DNA of 64,000 nucleotides from Salvator merianae (lineage: Eukaryota > Chordata > Lepidosauria > Squamata > Teiidae): the NCBI GenBank assembly GCA_003586115.2, contig QVOM02000115.1, positions 8,454,125 through 8,518,124 of the forward strand, in the 5' to 3' direction. How positions within the stretch are numbered: position 1 is the first letter of the stretch; every line of letters begins with the position of its first letter. A model generated the notes under the pieces. The model did not search any database. It was not told where the DNA came from and saw nothing but the letters and a program-made list of their open reading frames with translations. Positions 10,655-64,000 of the stretch are shown in pieces. The position numbers were made by a program, and so were the translations under genes.

Positions 10655-11062
10655 GTACAGTCATACTTTGGTACTCGTCATTAATTGGTTCCGGGAGACA
10701 CAATGAGTACCAAAGACTTTGAGTACCAAACAAATTTTTCCCATTAGAAATCATGTAAATAAATTTAATGTGTTCCCATACTAAAGACAATGCACATTTT
10801 AAGGCAATATGTAAAAAGATAGGGTTGTATATCATTACTTTACATGAGAAATAAATGTAAAAATTAATTAAAATCTGTATAGTACTTAGATTAAATACAC
10901 AAAATGACCATAGAAGCTGTGGTAAGACCACAAGTTCTAGCTTGCGTGTTGAGTACCAAACAAACGATGAGTAGCAAGACAAAATTTTCATGTCAAAATA
11001 TGTTGAGTACCAAATTCGACAAATTTCAAAGCAGTTGAGTACCCAGGTACCACTGTGTCTGT
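10655..11062. repeat. Degenerate DNA transposon with gagtaccaaa motifs
   Basis: The left end acagtcatactttggtactc is inverted relative to the right end gagtacccaggtaccactgtg. The motif gagtaccaaa or its close variants recurs at least five times inside. The 145-codon minus-strand frame across it lacks a recognisable transposase. Similar cagtggtacct-type termini mark non-autonomous DNA elements in reptiles; the superfamily is uncertain. Confidence 0.55.
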
Positions 11063-11097
11063 GCTCTTGATGTACAACCACATCCATGATTTTTTAA

Positions 11098-11240
11098 TAT
11101 CTCAGTGGTAGAGCAATCCCCAGCCTCTCCCTGTAAGTAGTCAATGAAAAGCCATTTCTATATCTTTTCCAAGAAAACTACATAGAGGTGCCCAGGCAGG
11201 CATCCATGTAGTGAACCAGAAGCCTAACTCAATGACACTC
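11098..11240 (+). repeat. tRNA-derived SINE, degenerate
   Basis: Contains tctcagtggtagagcaatcc (A-box-like), cccagcctctccctg, then aagaaaactacatagaggtgcc and a tail of gacactcaacagcaac type. The same word order occurs in the better copies at 27258, 32003 and 44108. The middle of the head, including part of the B-box, has been lost. Confidence 0.65.
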
Positions 11241-12639
11241 AACAGCAACATTCCATATATTAATATTAAATGTCTTCATTTAATAATCATCAGCATGTTT
11301 TATTGGAAACTTTCCAAATTATTTCAGACTGCAACACAATTTATTTGAATGCTCAGGAAAATTTTTGTTCTTCTTCTACAAGCCAGGCAGTGGTCCAATC
11401 AAAGGAACTGATCAATTTTCCCTCCTTGTTCTAGTAGTCTCTGTTTTCATACTGTCTTAAATTCAGTGCCAACAGTTTATACATCTCCCAACAAACGACT
11501 AAATGAAAAAGTTCTAAGAATGAGCCAGTCTGGCCTAAATGTAAAGTTCCTTTTGGAAACCATACCTTTAATGATGTTAATGAAATATTGCATTTTTAAA
11601 GTCAAGTAAAATGAAAATGTTATAACAGATTATGAAAGCCTGATTATTTTTAACAGTTCTAGAGAATGTATATGAAAGCAGTTAATAAGTGTCATTAAGT
11701 AATAACAAAGACATATTACACACTTAAAAGCAAAAGACATCAGTAAATTTATGCTAGACTTAAGTATGGTATTGAAATAGTCATCTAATCAGAATTATTG
11801 TAAGGAAACAGGTTTCATTTCCAAAAAAAAGTTGTATTTTTATCTGTTGATAAAATGTTATTGCTTATTGTCTGCTTTCTGAGAATTATTTTCCTAACCT
11901 CTCCTGGAGAGAGCACACAAGATCTTAGGTGCTGACTATATAGTCTAGATAGGTACCTATGAGACCAGGTGTTCCAACAGACACTGTAATTCAAAAGGTA
12001 CACTCCTTCATCTTTCAGGTTGCTGAAAGCATGTTGGGGTTTAGGAATGCAACAAACAAAACAATTTACTTTTCACATTCTGAAATATCATTTATTGTAT
12101 TCTAAGATAAACATTTTTAAGGAACCATCTGTGTTAGTTTAATCAGGCAGGCCTATACGATATAATCAATGCATAGTGTATATGCATGGAAGATTCCCTT
12201 TTTTACTCCATAGGCTAAACACATGGATTTATTTATTTAGAAACCTTCACCTAGGTCCCATTGTGGTGTACAAGGCAAACAGAGTGCAAACTAAAAACAA
12301 CAGTTTATAAAAAAAACAAAACTACCACAAGGGAAAAGCAATTTTAGTCATTAAATGCCTGGGTGAAGAATACAGTAAAGTGGATTGTCAACAGCCATCA
12401 AAAGTACATAATCAGTGCCTAACTTTCTGGGCAGCACATGGGCTCTTTTAGTTTTTTTTAAGTTTAATGTGTATGTACTTGGAAGCAGCTTGATTGATAT
12501 AATGTGTTTATGTTCTGATATCTATTATAAAACTTCTTTGATTCAGATGTTGTCCATCAGATGATGTTCATGTGTAGGGCCTGTGTGTATGTTGCTTGAA
12601 GCAGTTGTTGACAATAAATCTTTCTTGATTAACCTACTG

Positions 12640-13760
12640 CTTGTGTTATTCTGTGTCCCCAGTCCAAATTTCTTCTACTTTTGCATTCCAGTCACCAATT
12701 AATAGTAGAATATTCTTTCTTTATTACACATCTAGTGTTTTTTGCGATTTGTAATTTATTTTTTTCATGAGCTCCCAAAGTTTGCCCAAGATCATGTTTG
12801 TTGCTTCCATGGCACTACCTCATCCTCTGCTGTGCCCTGCTCCTTTCGCCTTCAATCTTTCCTCCCAACAGAGTCTTTTCTAATGAGTCCCTCCTGTCCT
12901 ATGTAGTCCAAGTATTTGAGTTTCAGCTTCAGTATTTATCCTTCCAATGAACAGTCAGGGTTGATTTCCTTTAGTATTGACTGATTTGATTCTGTGCAGG
13001 CCAAGAGACATTCGAAAGCCTTCTCTAGCACCATTACTGATGATACACTAATCCTGCTAGATATGATCCTGTTATAACTGAGCACATACTTAACAATGTT
13101 GAGCATCATTATTATTCTGTTCCTTTGTATGGGCTCATACTCTGACTACCAGTAGCTTATTGTGTTGAATTTGAATTAAAATGGCATATTCCAATCCATT
13201 TGAGTTCAGTTATTCCTAAGATATTTAATTCAGTGTGCTTTACTTCTGTGTTCATGATTTTAAATTTTCCTTGCTTTCTGTTTTTCAAATATCATATTTC
13301 AGCAGAGTGTGTCCTGGTAAAGTGAGGAAAGCTTTCAGTATTGGAAACCTCAGTGATCAACTTCCTTGTGCCTCTGATCTGGCCACACCATTGTGTTCAA
13401 ATCTGCTCATGGAAGTTTGACAGCCTTCCCCAGTAGCAAGAAGGATGTCTTCAGATCTGGGGATTTTATCTTTAGGCCCCATAACTTGTCTTATCAATGC
13501 CATAGTGATGTTCATACTTTTTTCTTGGCAACAATGCAGAATGGGCTTGGCATTGCCCATTCCAGAATATGTTTTCAGTTTTCCCATCTATATCTGATTT
13601 TGGAATTTCTTTTCACAGTGAATTAGAGAAGCTTGCAATACCCTACTTGCCTGAACCTTCGTGGTGGATTATTCTTACTTTCACTCTTCTCTTTCACCTT
13701 TCTGGCAAGGGAGGCCCTACCAAGAATTTGCACTGCTGCCAGCATGCTCTCAGGATCACT
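12640..13760 (-). repeat. RTE-BovB LINE fragment (endonuclease, IGDWNAKV motif)
   Basis: The reverse complement near 12660-12720 encodes LIGDWNAKVEE, the conserved BovB apurinic endonuclease motif. The + strand shows the familiar antisense BovB text: cctcatcctctgctgtgcc, then cagggttgatttcctttag, then ccattc(c)aatccatttgag. The 13110-13300 part is homologous to 1190-1390. Frame is broken throughout. Confidence 0.75.
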
Positions 13761-13761
13761 A

Positions 13762-14215
13762 AGGCCAGATTCGCACTTACATGATTGGAATTGTCTCCGC
13801 GGACAATTCTAGGCTGGTGAAGAATGGGAACTGTCAGAGCCTTACGCATGCTAGAATAGTCCTGTTGCTGTCCAGCTGTTCTAGCAATGCAAAGAGAAGC
13901 CATCCTGTTGTGTTCCTGGTGGGATGTCCTTACGTTAAGACAACCCACCTGTCACTGCAGTTGGGCAATGGGACATCACATCCTGTGTGCAAGGGCAGGG
14001 CAAACTGCAACGCCCTGAAGTATGTCATTTGAACTTCTCTGAGCTGTTCCCGACACTGTGGGACAGCTTGTGGACAGCTTTTAAGCTCTCCATAGCAGGT
14101 AAGGCTGAGGAACGTGTCTGGACACCTTGTAGACAGCTGCAGTGGACTGACAGGTGAATAACCTGTTCCAGCAATCTGCCTGGAACTGTCCCCCCAGCAA
14201 GTGCAAAAAGGCCTC
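13762..14215. repeat. Probable DNA transposon with gcactt-type ends
   Basis: The left edge ggccagattcgcacttac and right edge cagcaagtgcaaaaaggcc are roughly inverse, and cagttcc/gaactg words recur inside. No transposase. Boundaries approximate. Confidence 0.4.
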
Positions 14216-15663
14216 AGATCCTCACATCATGACAAAGTGATAAACCCAGGAGGGGATTAATATCACTATTATAGTTTAAATAAGAAAGCAAGTTGTATTC
14301 ATTGTTCTTCATATGTTCTTTTTGTCCAATTTTATATGGATGAGCAAATTATATTGACTTTATCACTTTACAATGTTTAGTCATTCACTCTTCAGTTTAC
14401 CATTTTGGGTTATTTGAGAAAAATTGGATTGCATGGTGCTAAGTTATTTTCTCAGTGGTTTGGTGAGGAGTACGGTGGGCAAAGCTGAGCATTGTATACA
14501 AACATTTCCGTGTTTGTAACAAAGCAGTTTCATTCAGGTTATGACTTATCGTGAAATGCTAACAACCCAGCAGATTACCGTGAGCTTAAGGTTTTTGCAA
14601 GGAGAGAAGCTTGAATGCTAAATTTTAAGGAAGCTATATTGTGTTCTGATATGGCATATAGTTATTGTTGTCTGAAAGCATACAGTGAACAGGAAAAAAT
14701 ATACAGTTTACAGTATTTTGGAAGATTTTTAAAGTGCAAGTGCATGATATCCTTCCTTGTAAATACAGTCTTTTTTATGGAATAGAAATATGAGAAGCAA
14801 TTGCAAATGTAGATGAGATATACCTGTAAACTGATGTGCTATAGAAACAGTTGTTTTTCTCAGGAAAGAAAGACAGCCTCTGGAAACACTACATTCCCAC
14901 TGGCATTGCTTTGAGAGTGCCAGACTTCTTTATGGTCTTCCCAATGCAATGCCATTTGCGATATGAAGAAAATGTGTTCCAAGGCTACCATGAGAAGTCA
15001 AGCAAAAATGCCAGGTTTCCAGTGATAGTACACTTACCTTCACATCTGGCAAGTTGCATACAAAATCACCTTGGTGGGAACTTCTGGGAGCCAGCAAATA
15101 TGCAAAGAAAAAAGAAAGTAGGGTTGGTTGATTGGTTGTTGGTTGTTGAAGCAATTTCATATGTAGCTTGCCAGACCTGAAGGTAAGCAAGTCTATGCTG
15201 GAGTTTGCTGCCTGCATTTAGTAGGCCACAGCAAGAAGCAATTGTGGGATTTTTTATATATATAGATATATATATATTCTGCATTGCCTCATGCTGTCAG
15301 GAGACAGCCAAAATTTTCTTTTAATGATCAGGATAGTCTTTTGAGTATCCCATCAATCTTAATTGAACCCTTTAACAAATTACAAAAGCAGTGGTAGCTA
15401 AAAAGGACATATTACCTTGTAAGAATGTTCTTTTAAAAACTAGTTTTGTTCAGGTTTTGAAAAGGCATTTTATTTCTTTTTTGGACAGAATAAGCACTTT
15501 CTGTAAAGCCTTGGTTTTCATTTTTTTCATTTAGTGGCATAGCTTGTTTTAAGCATTCCATTCTGTGCGGATGTTCACAGCTGAGATTACTTTGGCTTCT
15601 TCACACTTTGTAGAAATTCTCTTCCACCTGGAGTTCAATGATAAGCATGTGTTTTACTTTCAG

Positions 15664-15739
15664 CTTACAGTTTTTTAAAACTGTCCTGTTCCAGTCTCAA
15701 AAGAGGAATGGCTTGGTAATGGAGTATTCTCATTAACTG

Positions 15740-15759
<20 letters not shown>
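15664..15759 (+). CDS. ALS2: ALS2 exon 2 (5'UTR plus first 20 coding nt)
   Basis: The start codon is at 15740. The coding part (15740-15759) reads M-D-S-K-E-E-S(AG..), aligning residue for residue with the mammalian alsin start M-D-S-K-K-R-S. It ends in AG|GTAAGG with two bases of a serine codon that exon 3 completes. An in-frame TAA at 15734-15736 shows no upstream extension. The acceptor is probably cag at 15661-15663, with alternatives at 15670 and 15694. Two tiny upstream ORFs lie in the UTR part. The exon is too short for ORF scanning; it was found by splice phase and similarity. Confidence 0.85.
15708..15736 (+). promoter_or_regulatory. ALS2: Two overlapping upstream ORFs in the ALS2 5'UTR
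   Basis: uORF1 is ATG GCT TGG TAA at 15708-15719. uORF2 starts at 15719 using the last base of that stop (TAATG overlap) and reads ATG GAG TAT TCT CAT TAA to 15736. The main ATG follows three bases later at 15740. Such an arrangement could reduce or gate translation by termination-reinitiation. Function is inferred; both would be lost if the acceptor at 15694 were not upstream of them (it is). Confidence 0.5.
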
Positions 15760-63401
<47,642 letters not shown>

Positions 63402-64000
63402 GTATCATATAAATAACATGTGGGTTATTTAAAATAATGTAAGAGAAAGTATATTTTCACTCAGTGCATCTCTGGTGTGGAAAACTCTTTCACAAAGGAA
63501 ATGGTACTTAGGCCTTGTGTTCTAATTGTGAGATTACAAGTGAGAAAGGATAATTGTCCTTGCCTATTTCACTGCATGAATGTACGTGTGCGTATTTATT
63601 TCAAACAGTATTCACTCATGTGTTTATTACCATTTGTTTTAGGTATTCACATTTTTTATACCCAGAACTGTTACCCATATGATTTTGCTTTAGTTTTGGT
63701 TTTATCAGAACAAGAATGTCCATCTCTATGAACATTATTGAAAATACTTTCTCCTTTTTTTTTCACATTGTAACTAAAAATGGTAGTGTGTATCTCTTTT
63801 TCTTCACTCACAACTAGATGTTTTATTCATATGGCAGCTTCTTTTCTTGTATGAAATTTCATTCAATATTTAGTCATAGCATTTTTTCACAAAGAGGAAG
63901 AAAGGACCCTTTGGAGGAAAAAGCCTTTCCTGTGAACCACTATATTTTTTATGCCCTAAGAAGCTTTGGGAACCTATGTACTTCCACCTGTTGATAGACT
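63402..64000 (+). other. ALS2: ALS2 intron 20 (incomplete)
   Basis: Starts GTATCA and runs off the window. No exon or repeat recognised. Confidence 0.6.

Larger units (their letters stand above)
9109..15663 (+). other. ALS2: ALS2 intron 1 (putative)
   Basis: Between the proposed exon 1 donor and the exon 2 acceptor near 15663. It contains a DNA transposon (10655-11062), a SINE (11098-11240), a BovB fragment (12640-13760) and a further DNA element (13762-14215). The stretches 9310-10650, 11240-12640 and 14216-15660 hold nothing I recognise beyond simple AT runs such as the tatata tract near 15250. Confidence 0.5.

Noticed and set aside
10650..11087. 145-codon minus-strand ORF
   Set aside because: Coincides with a DNA transposon bounded by inverted ends; the translation shows no transposase or other domain.

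Overview
The window is vertebrate nuclear DNA, most likely from a squamate reptile (lizard or snake). It has long introns, CR1, L2-like, R4-like and RTE-BovB LINEs, tRNA-derived SINEs, DIRS-type tyrosine-recombinase elements, Ty1/copia and gypsy LTR elements, a Tc1/mariner copy and several MITE families. BovB, CR1, R4, DIRS and tRNA-SINE together are typical of squamates. The species cannot be named from sequence alone.

The only cellular gene I can support is ALS2 (alsin) on the + strand. It fills the window from a CpG-island promoter near 8.9-9.3 kb to the right edge. I could place 19 coding exons (2-20) by reading frame, splice sites and similarity to remembered mammalian alsin. They start with a 20-nt coding segment at 15740 and end with a MORN-repeat exon at 63303-63401. 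They encode about 1105 residues: the N-terminal RCC1-like domain (exons 3-10), the DH domain (about 10-14), the PH domain (about 15-18) and the first MORN motifs (18-20). The remaining MORN motifs and the VPS9 domain lie beyond the window. One intron (11) is of the GC-AG type.

Layout: 1-8.8 kb is intergenic and repeat-rich (gypsy gag and LTR relic, BovB, two MITE families, CR1, hairpins). 8.87-9.3 kb is the CpG island with a putative non-coding exon 1. 9.1-15.7 kb is intron 1, with a DNA transposon, a SINE and BovB. 15.66-35.4 kb holds exons 2-12, with a DIRS relic in intron 5. 35.4-54.9 kb holds exons 13-15 and is structurally abnormal. 54.9-63.4 kb holds exons 16-20, with R4-like and L2-like LINE relics.

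The abnormal region is the main discovery. A segment of about 5.45 kb carrying a 576-bp copia LTR, a Tc1-like fragment, exons 13-15 and a CR1 3' end occurs twice at a constant offset of 6724 bp. The copies are almost identical and are separated by 1.27 kb of copia RT/RNase H sequence. Splicing both exon sets would shift frame and hit a stop within five codons. In the first copy, 439 bp directly after the LTR is a string of A with scattered other bases. Every non-A base I checked equals the base at the same offset in the second copy. The left flank of LTR 1 and the right flank of LTR 2 share the 5-bp target duplication CATGG. The simplest reading is one copia insertion in intron 12 that was assembled wrongly, giving a false exon duplication and a corrupted consensus. 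A real allele-level rearrangement is not excluded.
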